Shown here piece after piece: positions 17,101-25,425 of a stretch of DNA of 53,489 nt; the stretch's first letter is position 1; every line of letters starts with the position of its first letter. Source of the stretch: Anaerotignum sp. (GTDB taxonomy: Bacteria; Bacillota; Clostridia; Lachnospirales; Anaerotignaceae); assembly GCA_020024455.1 (NCBI GenBank), contig JAHHTU010000014.1:1-53489 (forward strand), in the 5' to 3' direction. The position numbers and the translations under genes were made by a program. A model generated the notes under the pieces. The model did no database searches. It was not told where the DNA came from and was given only the letters and a program-made list of their open reading frames with translations.

Positions 17101-17697
17101 TCACAATATGGAAAAAAAACGAAATACTGCAATCAGCATCAAAATACTACCGGAAAGCAGTGTTGCATATTCCTCTTTGCATTTGGTGGCGTGTTGCAAA
17201 TGGTTGCCCCAAAATGTTCCGAGATATAAAAATAATGTTTGTGTGATGGCAGCAAGAAGCGGTAAAAACAACACAGAAAATCCACCCACGGAAAGACTGA
17301 TGCCAACCCCGCAAGCATCGGCAGACAACACCAATCCCAACAACAATGCCTCTTTTGGCTCTAACACGGCAGAATGGTTTTTGTCACAACGGGAAGGTTG
17401 TTGCAAAAAAGAGAGAAAACCGGTTTTATTTTCTTTTTGTTTGCGAAAGCATTGCAAACACAGACACAAACCAAAACAAAATAAAAACAGTATGGCAATA
17501 TATTCTGCAATTTGCATGGGAAATAATGTTGCCAGAAAAGAACCAGCACATAAAAACAAAGCCAAAAGTATAAATGTTTCCAATGCAATGCAAAAACGGG
17601 ACAGCATGGGGAATTTGATTTGGCGTAACCCATAGGAAATACCAGTACTGAATGCATCAATACTCAACGAAATGGCAAGCAGAACACAAAGCAGCAT
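17101..17697 (-). CDS. ytaF: YtaF/MntP-like membrane protein
   Basis: 198 aa from ATG 17697, which follows AAAGGAGGTG; a 257-aa reading from 17874 runs through the divergent promoter region and is rejected. About six hydrophobic helices occur in two related halves. Each half has an Asp-containing repeat: LSIDAFSTGISYG near residue 12 and LSADACGVGISL near residue 118. This pattern belongs to the MntP/YtaF group; MntP exports manganese, and YtaF is a sporulation membrane protein of unknown activity. Length and the spore-former context favour YtaF. It is divergent from a Ca-type P-ATPase, so a role in cation homeostasis is plausible. Confidence 0.8.
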   Translation of the reverse strand: MLLCVLLAISLSIDAFSTGISYGLRQIKFPMLSRFCIALETFILLALFLCAGSFLATLFPMQIAEYIAILFLFCFGLCLCLQCFRKQKENKTGFLSFLQQPSRCDKNHSAVLEPKEALLLGLVLSADACGVGISLSVGGFSVLFLPLLAAITQTLFLYLGTFWGNHLQHATKCKEEYATLLSGSILMLIAVFRFFSIL

Positions 17698-17730
17698 GAA
17701 AACACACCTCCTTTTGCCATGATATGCTGT

Positions 17731-17746
17731 TGTCATGTTTTTGACA
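17731..17746. promoter_or_regulatory. Inverted repeat between ytaF-like and P-ATPase genes
   Basis: TGTCA (17731-17735), a 6-nt spacer and TGACA (17742-17746) lie in the 117-bp divergent spacer. A TTGACA is part of the right arm, but it has no -10 box at the right distance. A minus-strand -10 (TATCAT, 17724-17719) with CTGTCA 17 nt upstream overlaps the repeat. It may be an operator; the evidence is weak. Confidence 0.3.
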
Positions 17747-17814
17747 GTGTGTGCATACAATGAAACAGAAACAGGACAACCCAAGATAAAATACAAAAAG
17801 GAACGGGTGAGTAT

Positions 17815-20439
17815 ATGCATTGGTGGAGTATGAGCAAAGAGGAAACGGCAAAGGCATTGGAAACGGATTTGCAAAACGGCTTACAACAACAAGAAGCAAA
17901 AAGAAGATTGGCAGAAAACGGTGAAAATGCATTACAGCAAGACCAGAAGAAACAAAGTCTTTTGATACGGTTTTTGGCACAGTTTGATGATTTTATGATA
18001 CTGTTGCTTTTGGGGGCGGCAGTGGTTTCTGTTGTGGTATCGCATATGAATGGGGAAACGGATTTTTTAGATGCTTTGATTATTGTGGGCATTGTGGTAT
18101 TGAATGCCATATTAGGCGTGATACAGGAAAACAAAGCAGAAAAAGCATTGGAAGCACTGCAAAAAATGGCAGCACCGCACGCAAAGGTATTGCGAAACGG
18201 ACAAGCACAGGAAATTGCAACCACAGAAGTGGTCAAAGGCGATATTTTGCTTTTGGACGCAGGAGATTATATTTGTGCCGATGGCAGAATATTGGAAAGT
18301 AAAAGCCTGAAAACAGAAGAAAGTGCAGTCACAGGCGAGGCGATGGCAGTGGAAAAAGAAGCTGATGCCTGTTATGACGAAAAAACACCATTGGGTGACC
18401 GTAAGAATATGGTGCTTTCCGGTGGATATGCATTATACGGAAAAGCAAAAGTGTTGGTGACGGCAACCGGTATGGATACGGAAATGGGGCGGATTGCAAA
18501 GATGTTATCGAATACAAAAAGTCAGGAAACGCCATTGCAAAAGAAATTGGAAAAAACAGGGAAACAGTTGGGGATTGGAGCTTTGGTCATCTGTGGTATC
18601 ATATTTGTGATGGGGATTTTGCAACACAAACCGCCGTTTTCCATGTTTATGACGGCAGTCAGTTTGGCAGTTGCCGCCATTCCGGAGGGATTACCTGCCA
18701 TTGTAACCATTGTGCTTGCCATTGGAACACAAAGAATGTCCGCAAAAAACACCATTGTCAGACGATTACCGGCAGTGGAAACATTGGGAGGGGCAACGGT
18801 GATTTGTTCCGATAAAACAGGCACATTGACACAAAATAAAATGCAGGTGGTACAGTTGGCAGACAGCAATCGCATAAATGTGACCAACAAAGCCACCAAA
18901 GAAACCATACAACATTTATTTGCACTTTGTAACGATTGCAATATCAGAGATGGCAATTTGACCGGAGAACCGACAGAAAAGGCATTGGCAGAATGTGCGG
19001 CAACCAGTGGGATTGATTTTATGGCATTGCGAAAAGAAATGCCCCGTGTGGGGGAAATTCCGTTCTCCTCAGAGCGAAAACGTATGACAACGGTACATAA
19101 AACAGAAGAAGGTTGGATTTCTGTCACAAAAGGTGCACCGGATATTGTGTTGGAACAATGCAGTTTTTGTTTGGAAGATGGTGGACAGAATTATTTTGAT
19201 GGTGCAAAGAAAAGCAAGGTGCGTATGCTCAATGGCGAAATGGCAGGCAATGCGTTGCGTGTGGTTGCTGTTGCATTTCGGCAATGGAGCAAACAGCCTC
19301 CCATAGACGCAGATGTTTTAGAAAAAGATTTGGTGTTTGCAGGTATGGCAGGCATGGTAGACCCCCCACGTCCTGCGGTGCGGGAATCGGTACAGATATG
19401 CAAAAAAGCAGGTATTCGCCCTGTCATGATTACCGGCGACCATGTGTTGACAGCAAAAGCCATTGCCAAGGAGTTGGGAATTTATCACACCAATGATTTG
19501 GCAGTGACGGGGGCAGAATTGGACAAAATGGACGATGCCATGTTACAGGAAAGTGCAAAAACGTGTACGGTGTTTGCAAGGGTTGCCCCAGAGCATAAAG
19601 TGCGGATTGTAAAGGCATATCAAAAAAACGGCAATGTAGTGGCAATGACAGGGGACGGCATTAACGATGCCCCCGCATTGAAAGCCGCAGATATTGGGTG
19701 TGCGATGGGCAAAAGCGGGACAGAGGTTGCAAAAGGTGCATCAGATTTGATATTGACAGACGACAATTTTGCCACCATTGTGTCAGCAGTCAAAGAAGGC
19801 AGAGGGATTTATGACAATATCCGAAAAGCCGTACATTTTTTATTGTCCAGCAACATTGGTGAGATATTGACCATATTTGCGGCGATGCTTTTTGGTTGGG
19901 CAGCACCGTTGTTACCAATCCATTTGTTGTGGGTGAATTTGGTGACAGACTCTTTGCCTGCGATTGCATTGGGTATGGAGCCGACAGAACAAGATGTCAT
20001 GAAACGTATGCCAAGAAAAAACGGCGGCAGTTTGTTTGATGATGGTATGGGTGTGCGGATTGTGTTAGAGGGTATGATGATTGGAATGTTGGCATTGTTG
20101 GCGTTTGGTATTGGACATATTTATTTTGACAAACAGGCAGGGTATGCCGTGGGGCGTACCATGGCATTTGCTGTGCTGTCCATATCACAGTTGATACACG
20201 CATTCAATATGCGTTCTGAGCGTTCTTTGTGTTATGTCCCTGTGTTTTCCAATCTGTGGCTGATTGGTGCGTTGGTGGTTGGTGTGTTGTTGCAAACGGC
20301 TGTCATTATGATACCGTTTTTGGCTGAGATATTCAAAGTTGTACCATTAAATCAGACACAATGGTTACTGGTTACAGGATTGTCGATTGCACCATTGCCC
20401 ATTGTGGAACTGGAAAAAATATTGCAACGCAAAAAATAA
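17815..20439 (+). CDS. Calcium-translocating P-type ATPase (P2 type)
   Basis: 874 aa, full length. The order is: actuator domain with TGEAMAVEKE (about 182-191), helix M4 with AAIPEGLPAIVT, phosphorylation site CSDKTGTLTQNKM (Asp about residue 333), nucleotide-binding KGAPD, hinge TGDGINDAPALK, and C-terminal helices including LLWVNLVTDSLPAIALGMEP. The PEGL and NLxTDxxPA motifs are typical of bacterial Ca2+/cation pumps related to SERCA and PMCA. It probably exports Ca2+ (or Mn2+) from the cytoplasm. It is divergent from the YtaF/MntP-like gene, which suggests a cation-handling pair. Confidence 0.93.
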   Translation: MHWWSMSKEETAKALETDLQNGLQQQEAKRRLAENGENALQQDQKKQSLLIRFLAQFDDFMILLLLGAAVVSVVVSHMNGETDFLDALIIVGIVVLNAILGVIQENKAEKALEALQKMAAPHAKVLRNGQAQEIATTEVVKGDILLLDAGDYICADGRILESKSLKTEESAVTGEAMAVEKEADACYDEKTPLGDRKNMVLSGGYALYGKAKVLVTATGMDTEMGRIAKMLSNTKSQETPLQKKLEKTGKQLGIGALVICGIIFVMGILQHKPPFSMFMTAVSLAVAAIPEGLPAIVTIVLAIGTQRMSAKNTIVRRLPAVETLGGATVICSDKTGTLTQNKMQVVQLADSNRINVTNKATKETIQHLFALCNDCNIRDGNLTGEPTEKALAECAATSGIDFMALRKEMPRVGEIPFSSERKRMTTVHKTEEGWISVTKGAPDIVLEQCSFCLEDGGQNYFDGAKKSKVRMLNGEMAGNALRVVAVAFRQWSKQPPIDADVLEKDLVFAGMAGMVDPPRPAVRESVQICKKAGIRPVMITGDHVLTAKAIAKELGIYHTNDLAVTGAELDKMDDAMLQESAKTCTVFARVAPEHKVRIVKAYQKNGNVVAMTGDGINDAPALKAADIGCAMGKSGTEVAKGASDLILTDDNFATIVSAVKEGRGIYDNIRKAVHFLLSSNIGEILTIFAAMLFGWAAPLLPIHLLWVNLVTDSLPAIALGMEPTEQDVMKRMPRKNGGSLFDDGMGVRIVLEGMMIGMLALLAFGIGHIYFDKQAGYAVGRTMAFAVLSISQLIHAFNMRSERSLCYVPVFSNLWLIGALVVGVLLQTAVIMIPFLAEIFKVVPLNQTQWLLVTGLSIAPLPIVELEKILQRKK

Positions 20440-20453
20440 AAGCATACTTTTTT

Positions 20454-20496
20454 GAGAAAAAAGCCTCTTGTTTATACACAAAGGGGCTTTTCTCTT
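20454..20496 (+). terminator. Rho-independent terminator after the P-ATPase gene
   Basis: Long imperfect stem with core AAAGCCTCTT/AAGGGGCTTT and TTTTCTCTT tail. Confidence 0.7.
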
Positions 20497-20507
20497 ACTT
20501 TATTTCA

Positions 20508-20516
20508 TGGTATAAT
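20508..20516 (+). promoter_or_regulatory. Extended -10 promoter for murA
   Basis: TGG followed by TATAAT (20511-20516). The -35 is poor, as expected for an extended -10 promoter. Confidence 0.55.
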
Positions 20517-20573
20517 CTGAATATTAGGGCAAAATGTCCTTTCTTGAATGAATTTGGAAGGTGAATATTTTTT

Positions 20574-21830
20574 ATGGATAAATTGATTGTACAAGGACAA
20601 AAACGACTGGTGGGGGAAGTTACGATAAGCGGTGCAAAAAATGCAGCAGTGGCAGTCATTCCTGCGGCAATTATGGCACAAGGCGTGAGCGTTTTGGAAA
20701 ACTTGCCCTGTATTGAGGACGTGGCGTGTCTTTGCCATACGATTGAGCAACTGGGTGGAACTTGCACATATACAGACCGTCATACACTCAAAATCGATTG
20801 TGACAATGGGATTGATTATCGTGCAACTTTTGAAGAAGTACAAAAAATCAGAGCATCTTATTATTTTTTGGGGGCATTGTTAGCAAGATATAAAAAAGCA
20901 GAGGTGGCTTTGCCGGGTGGCTGCAACTTTGGGACAAGACCGATTGATTTGCATTTGAAAGGATTTCGTGCATTGGGTGCAACCGTAGAAGAAAAAAACG
21001 GTATGGTGTGTGCGTATGCAGATAAATTGGTGGGCACATCTATTTATATGGACCAAGTCAGTGTGGGAGCAACCATCAACATTATGCTGGCAGCAACCAT
21101 GGCAGAAGGTGTGACAACCATTGAAAATGCCGCAAAAGAGCCCCATGTGGTAGATACTGCAAACTATCTGAACATGATGGGGGCAAACATCAAAGGTGCA
21201 GGCACGGATATCATTCGTATCAAAGGCGTGGAAAAATTGCATGGGGCACAATATGCCATCATTCCCGACCAAATTGAAGCAGGGACTTATATGATTGCGG
21301 CAGCCATCACAGGGGGAGATGTGTTGGTAAAAAATATCATTCCCAAGCATATGGACTCCTTGACAGCAAAATTGGACGAAATGAATGTAAACATTGAAGA
21401 ACATGATGACTCTATTCGTGTAACAGCAAATCGTCCTTTGCGTTGTGCAAATGTCAAAACGATGAGTTATCCCGGATTTCCGACAGATTTACAGCCACAA
21501 ATGACCACATTGTTGATGGTTTGTAACGGCAACAGTGTCATTACGGAGAATGTTTGGGATAATCGTTACCAATATATTGATGAGTTGCGTAAAATGGGAG
21601 CAAAAGTAAACATTGAGGGCAGAAAAGCCTGTATTGAAGGTGTCCCGCAATTACATGGTGCAGAAGTGAAAGCAACAGACTTGCGTGCAGGTGCAGCCAT
21701 GATTTTGGCAGCATTGGCAGCAGAGGGCGAAAGTATCATCAATGGTGTGAAATACATCGACAGAGGGTATGAAGATGTAGAGCATAAATTCAATGCTTTG
21801 GGTGCAGATATTACCAGAGTAAAACCATAA
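20574..21830 (+). CDS. murA: UDP-N-acetylglucosamine 1-carboxyvinyltransferase
   Basis: 418 aa. It catalyses the first committed step of peptidoglycan synthesis, transfer of enolpyruvate from PEP to UDP-GlcNAc. The N-terminal GEVTISGAKNAAVAVIPAA motif binds the substrate. The active-site cysteine, the fosfomycin target, is present in LPGGCNFGTRPIDLHLKGF (about residue 117), so the enzyme should be fosfomycin-sensitive in principle. The conserved YPGFPTDLQPQMTTLL block is intact. Firmicutes often carry two murA copies; only one is in this window. It is followed by walJ and rlmH on the same strand. Confidence 0.96.
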   Translation: MDKLIVQGQKRLVGEVTISGAKNAAVAVIPAAIMAQGVSVLENLPCIEDVACLCHTIEQLGGTCTYTDRHTLKIDCDNGIDYRATFEEVQKIRASYYFLGALLARYKKAEVALPGGCNFGTRPIDLHLKGFRALGATVEEKNGMVCAYADKLVGTSIYMDQVSVGATINIMLAATMAEGVTTIENAAKEPHVVDTANYLNMMGANIKGAGTDIIRIKGVEKLHGAQYAIIPDQIEAGTYMIAAAITGGDVLVKNIIPKHMDSLTAKLDEMNVNIEEHDDSIRVTANRPLRCANVKTMSYPGFPTDLQPQMTTLLMVCNGNSVITENVWDNRYQYIDELRKMGAKVNIEGRKACIEGVPQLHGAEVKATDLRAGAAMILAALAAEGESIINGVKYIDRGYEDVEHKFNALGADITRVKP

Positions 21831-21857
21831 TCGGAAATCGTAAGAGGGTGGTCTTAC

Positions 21858-22019
21858 ATGAGAACAAAGGCTTTCTTTGGCTTTCTTGTGGAAGTCCACT
21901 TTTTTGCGACTGTTTTTATTGAAAAGAGGAGGTGGAACATTGGAATTTTATACGATTGCAAGCGGCAGCAGCGGAAACAGCACATATGTTGGCTCAAAAC
22001 ATACACGTATATTGATTGA
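21858..22019 (+). CDS. Possible small ORF overlapping the walJ start
   Basis: A 53-codon frame from ATG 21858 with a GAGGGTGG site 6 nt upstream. It begins MRTKAFFGFLVEVHFFATVF and overlaps the first 80 nt of walJ in another frame. The N-terminal half is hydrophobic and the rest basic. The ribosome site lies in the loop of a GTAAGA/TCTTAC hairpin (21840-21857). It may act as a leader peptide, or be chance. Confidence 0.3.
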   Translation: MRTKAFFGFLVEVHFFATVFIEKRRWNIGILYDCKRQQRKQHICWLKTYTYID

Positions 22020-22728
22020 TGCAGGCGTAAGCGGCAAACGCATTACAGACAGTTTGGGGAATTTGGGATTGCAAGGTGACCAAATTGATGCATTGTTTAT
22101 TACCCATGAACATACAGACCATGTCAAAGGAGCAGGAATATTTTCCAGAAAATTTCATGTGCCGATTTATGCAACAGAAGAAACATGGCGTAATATGGAA
22201 AGTGCTGTCGGAAAAATTGCCCCAAGCAATAAAAGATTTGTATATCCGGACGAAATGTGTGTGATTAACGACTTATGTATTCGTCCTTTTTCCATTCCAC
22301 ATGATACCCCCAATCCCGTTGGATACAGTGTTTTTGCAGAAAAGAAAAAAATCACGGTGGCAACGGATATTGGGCATATTACGGACAACTTGAAAGAAAA
22401 TATTGCGGATAGTGACGTTTTGCTTTTGGAGGCAAACCATGATGAGCGATTGGTGGAACAGGGAAAATATCCATGGTCTGTCAAACAGCGGATACTGGGA
22501 GAACATGGGCATTTATCCAATAAAAATGCAGGGAAATTGTTGACAGAAATTTTGACGGGCAAAACGCAATATGTATTCTTGGGACATCTGAGTAAAGACA
22601 ACAATCGTCCTTATTTGGCATATGAAACCGTACAGGAAATCTTGGAACAAAAACAAATCAAATTGGGCGGCAGGCTCAAAATGGACATGGCAGCAAGATG
22701 CACCGATGGTGTGAAAGTGGAAGTATAA
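21940..22728 (+). CDS. walJ: MBL-fold hydrolase, WalJ/YycJ family
   Basis: 262 aa starting at TTG 21940, chosen because a full GAGGAGGTGG site lies 4-8 nt upstream; the in-frame ATG at 21877 has no site and adds residues not typical of the family. The conserved start FYTIASGSSGNSTYVGS and the zinc motif ITHEHTDHVKG (HxHxDH, about residues 53-63) are present, with LEANHDERLV and LGHLSKDNNRPYLA later. YycJ/WalJ is linked to the WalRK cell-wall regulon and to coordinating division with replication in Firmicutes. WalRKHI is absent here, but the neighbouring rlmH gene keeps part of the usual synteny. Confidence 0.9.
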   Translation: MEFYTIASGSSGNSTYVGSKHTRILIDAGVSGKRITDSLGNLGLQGDQIDALFITHEHTDHVKGAGIFSRKFHVPIYATEETWRNMESAVGKIAPSNKRFVYPDEMCVINDLCIRPFSIPHDTPNPVGYSVFAEKKKITVATDIGHITDNLKENIADSDVLLLEANHDERLVEQGKYPWSVKQRILGEHGHLSNKNAGKLLTEILTGKTQYVFLGHLSKDNNRPYLAYETVQEILEQKQIKLGGRLKMDMAARCTDGVKVEV

Positions 22729-22740
22729 AAGGGGATAGAT

Positions 22741-23220
22741 ATGCGAATTACAGTGGTTTGTGTAGGGAAATTGAAAGAAAAATACTGGCGTGATGCCATC
22801 GCAGAGTACAGCAAACGGTTGAGCAGATATCACAAATTGGATATTGTGGAATTGCCTGATGAAAAAACACCCGACAACATGAGTGAAGCACAAGAGCTGG
22901 AAGTCAAGAAAAAAGAGGGCGAACGCATATGCAAAGCCATCAAAGACGATGCTTTTGTGGTGGCACTTGCCATAGAGGGCAAAACACGCAGTTCGGAGGA
23001 ATTGGCTGATTTTATGCAGAAAAAGGCGGTTTCCGGTGTCAGTCATATGGTGTTTGTGATTGGAGGGTCTTTGGGGCTGTCAAACGATGTGATGCAACGT
23101 GCAGATGATACCATCAGCTTTTCACGCATGACATTTCCCCATCAAATGATGCGTGTGATATTGTTGGAACAGATTTATCGGGCAGAACGTATCAATCGCA
23201 AAGAGCCATATCATAAATAA
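22741..23220 (+). CDS. rlmH: 23S rRNA (pseudouridine-1915-N3)-methyltransferase
   Basis: 159 aa, the usual SPOUT-class length. The start MRITVVCVGKLKEKYWRDAI, ALAIEGKTRSSEELADFM and the SAM-knot region FVIGGSLGLSNDVM are characteristic, as is the ending EQIYRAERINRKEPYHK. RlmH methylates pseudouridine 1915 in helix 69 of 23S rRNA on assembled ribosomes. It starts 12 nt after walJ behind an AGGGGAT site and is co-transcribed with it. Confidence 0.97.
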   Translation: MRITVVCVGKLKEKYWRDAIAEYSKRLSRYHKLDIVELPDEKTPDNMSEAQELEVKKKEGERICKAIKDDAFVVALAIEGKTRSSEELADFMQKKAVSGVSHMVFVIGGSLGLSNDVMQRADDTISFSRMTFPHQMMRVILLEQIYRAERINRKEPYHK

Positions 23221-23246
23221 AGAAAATATGCGGAAAGTGTGCGTGA

Positions 23247-23675
23247 ATGGATATGCAGGACAGAGAAAAAAAGCGACAATATGTCATGCATACAATGAAA
23301 GTACATCAATATCATTGTAACAGTTGCAAGCATACGTTTGCTGTGGCAATCTCTACTTCTGATACAGATATGACACCGTTTTATTTCAGTAGTGTGTATG
23401 CCATATCTCCACAAACATTGGTGATTGCAGAAGTGACCACAGACGAATATGATGTAGGCTGTCAGGAAGGTATGCCAAAACGAATTGGTGCATATTTTAC
23501 AGACAGGACATTTGGTTATATGGATTATCGCAATATTTGTCCTGTTTGCGGGCAGTTGTTGCAAAAAGAGCAGGTTTTGGATATGCAAACATATTGCAAA
23601 CACAATGCAAATGTGTATTTGTGTTGTTTGGATAGAGATACAAAAAAAGAAGTGTTTACATTGTTGCAAGCGTGA
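23247..23675 (+). CDS. Two-zinc-ribbon-type protein of unknown function
   Basis: 142 aa. Two CxxC pairs are visible: CNSCKHTF near residue 25 and CPVCGQLL near residue 95. A later TYCKHN and a CC pair are additional possible ligands. The pairs could form one split zinc ribbon around a ~65-residue insert rich in aromatic residues. No signal peptide or membrane span. It lies 26 nt after rlmH, so probably belongs to the same transcript, and a terminator follows. I do not recognise the family. Confidence 0.6.
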   Translation: MDMQDREKKRQYVMHTMKVHQYHCNSCKHTFAVAISTSDTDMTPFYFSSVYAISPQTLVIAEVTTDEYDVGCQEGMPKRIGAYFTDRTFGYMDYRNICPVCGQLLQKEQVLDMQTYCKHNANVYLCCLDRDTKKEVFTLLQA

Positions 23676-23704
23676 TAGAAATATCGTTTCCAAGATTAGG
23701 ATAT

Positions 23705-23735
23705 AAAAAACACCCCGAAATGTGGGGTGTTTTTT
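23705..23735. terminator. Bidirectional terminator before convergent murC
   Basis: Stem AAAAAACACCCC/GGGGTGTTTTTT with a 7-nt loop, symmetrical A and T runs. Confidence 0.92.
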
Positions 23736-23744
23736 GATGCAATG

Positions 23745-25112
23745 TTATTCATGCAAAAAAGTTTCGCCAATTTGGTACACATCACCTGCACCAATGGTCA
23801 TAATCAAATCGCCTGCTTGACAGTGTTGTTTGAGATAGTCTGTGATGGCTGCAAAATCACCGACATATTGTGTGAAAACACCATGGTTTGCAATGCTTTC
23901 GGCAAGTTGTTTGCTGTTGACCGTGCCGTCATCGGTTTCTCTGGCGGCAAATATGTCTGCCACGATGACTGCATCGGCATCTGCAAAGGATTGGCTGAAT
24001 TCGTCAAACAAAAATTTGGTACGGGAATAGGTATGTGGTTGGAATACACACCATGTTTTGTTATGTTTGACATTTTGTGCTGCGGCAAGGGCGGCTTTGA
24101 TTTCTGTGGGGTGGTGTGCATAGTCATCAATGACGATGATACCGTCTTTTTCCCCTTTGTATTGAAAACGACGTTGTGTACCGGTGTAATGTTGCAAACC
24201 GGCAACACAATCCTGTGCAGAAATCCCCAAAAATGCAGAGGCAGCAATGGCAGCAAGTGCATTTGTGATGTTATGTTCTCCGGGGATATGCAAAGAAATT
24301 GTAGCAAAGAATGTGCCTTTATGGTAAACATCAAATGTGTTTTTGCCATTGGAGGCGTGAACAATATTTTTTGCTGTCCAGTCTGCCTGTGCAGTCAAGC
24401 CGAATGTTTCGACAGAACAATCTAAATTTGCAGTCAATGCTTCTCTGTCTGCAATCGCATCATAAATGATTAACATACCATTTTTCGGGATACGTGCTGC
24501 AAATGCATGGAAAGAGCGACGGATATGTTCCAGTGATTTGAAATAGTCCAAGTGGTCACTTTCTACATTCAATATGACACCGACATAGGGAGAAAATTGT
24601 AAAAAGCTGTCGAAATATTCGCAAGCCTCCGCTACAAAGTACGGCGAATTTCCGATTTTCAGATTGCTTTGTATGGTAGGTAAAATACCGCCTACGGTGA
24701 TGGTTGGGTCTGCGTTTGCTGCAAGCAATATTTCGGATACCATAGATGTGGTTGTGGTTTTGCCATGTGTGCCGGAAACCGCAACGGATTTTTCATAATC
24801 TGCCATAATCTGTCCCAAGAGTTTTGCTCTGTCTATGATTTTGATTTGTTTGGCTTTGGCAGCTTGCAATTCCGGATTATCTTCATGTATGGCAGCGGTA
24901 TATACCACCAATGTGATATCGTCTGTAATATTTTCTGCACGATGTCCGAAATTGATGTGTATACCAAGTTGTTGCAAATGGCTTGTGACAGCACTTTCTT
25001 TGACATCTGTGCCGGAAACGGTAAATCCTCGATGACAGAGAATTTCTGCAAGCCCTGACATACTAATGCCACCAATGCCAATAAAATAAATATGTTCTTT
25101 TTGTTTTGTCAT
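23745..25112 (-). CDS. murC: UDP-N-acetylmuramate--L-alanine ligase
   Basis: 455 aa from ATG 25112, which has a GAAGGTG site 8-9 nt upstream; the in-frame ATG at 25136 has none. The Rossmann start IYFIGIGGISMSGLAEIL binds the UDP substrate. The Mur ligase ATP loop SGTHGKTTTTSM is near residue 110. C-terminal YAHHPTEI and FQPHTYSRTKFLFDEF are typical of MurC. It adds the first amino acid of the peptidoglycan stem. It is a single-gene unit convergent with the murA-walJ-rlmH strand. Confidence 0.97.
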   Translation of the reverse strand: MTKQKEHIYFIGIGGISMSGLAEILCHRGFTVSGTDVKESAVTSHLQQLGIHINFGHRAENITDDITLVVYTAAIHEDNPELQAAKAKQIKIIDRAKLLGQIMADYEKSVAVSGTHGKTTTTSMVSEILLAANADPTITVGGILPTIQSNLKIGNSPYFVAEACEYFDSFLQFSPYVGVILNVESDHLDYFKSLEHIRRSFHAFAARIPKNGMLIIYDAIADREALTANLDCSVETFGLTAQADWTAKNIVHASNGKNTFDVYHKGTFFATISLHIPGEHNITNALAAIAASAFLGISAQDCVAGLQHYTGTQRRFQYKGEKDGIIVIDDYAHHPTEIKAALAAAQNVKHNKTWCVFQPHTYSRTKFLFDEFSQSFADADAVIVADIFAARETDDGTVNSKQLAESIANHGVFTQYVGDFAAITDYLKQHCQAGDLIMTIGAGDVYQIGETFLHE

Positions 25113-25169
25113 GGTTTTTTCACCTTCTATTGTCATAATTTTACAGAATCATCATTGTTTTTGGTTTTC

Positions 25170-25198
25170 ATTATAGTACACCCAAGTGGGAATGGCAA
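25170..25198 (-). promoter_or_regulatory. Promoter for murC
   Basis: On the minus strand: TTGCCA (25198-25193), 17-nt spacer, TATAAT (25175-25170). The leader is about 50-60 nt. The rest of the 25113-25425 gap is A+T-rich with no gene seen. Confidence 0.72.
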
Positions 25199-25355
25199 TT
25201 CTTTGCATTATTTTTTCTATATTTTATACAGTTTTTTTATTTTCTATCACAACAAGATTGTAAAATTTGAAATACCCGCCATCAATATATCATATATTTT
25301 GCAAAAAAATCATAAAAAATGATGTTTTAGGGGTGTTTCTTTTAGAAAAAGAGTA

Positions 25356-25364
25356 TGGTATAAT
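25356..25364 (+). promoter_or_regulatory. Extended -10 promoter for glgCD
   Basis: TGG followed by TATAAT (25359-25364), same form as before recD2 and murA, with a weak TTTCTT 17 nt upstream. Confidence 0.6.
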
Positions 25365-25425
25365 AAATCATAACTTTGTATGGATATCAATACAAAGGGG
25401 AGATGAAAAGCAAGGGGTTGGTAAT

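Noticed and set aside
17698..17814. Possible yybP-ykoY Mn2+ riboswitch before the P-ATPase
   Set aside because: The spacer is only 117 bp and is shared with a divergent gene; no conserved aptamer helices were seen.
17815..20439. Heavy-metal exporter reading of the P-ATPase
   Set aside because: No N-terminal CxxC metal-binding domain and no CPC motif in M4; PEGL and NLVTDSLPA point to the Ca2+ type.
21844..21857. AGGGTGG, similar to the T-box core
   Set aside because: The rest of the T-box consensus (NACCGCG), a specifier loop and a terminator are missing, and the gene downstream is not an amino-acid or tRNA synthetase gene. The motif fits a ribosome binding site.
23727..24425. 232-codon frame opposite murC
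   Set aside because: Cys/Phe/His-rich, no ribosome site of note, and fully explained by codon bias of murC on the other strand.
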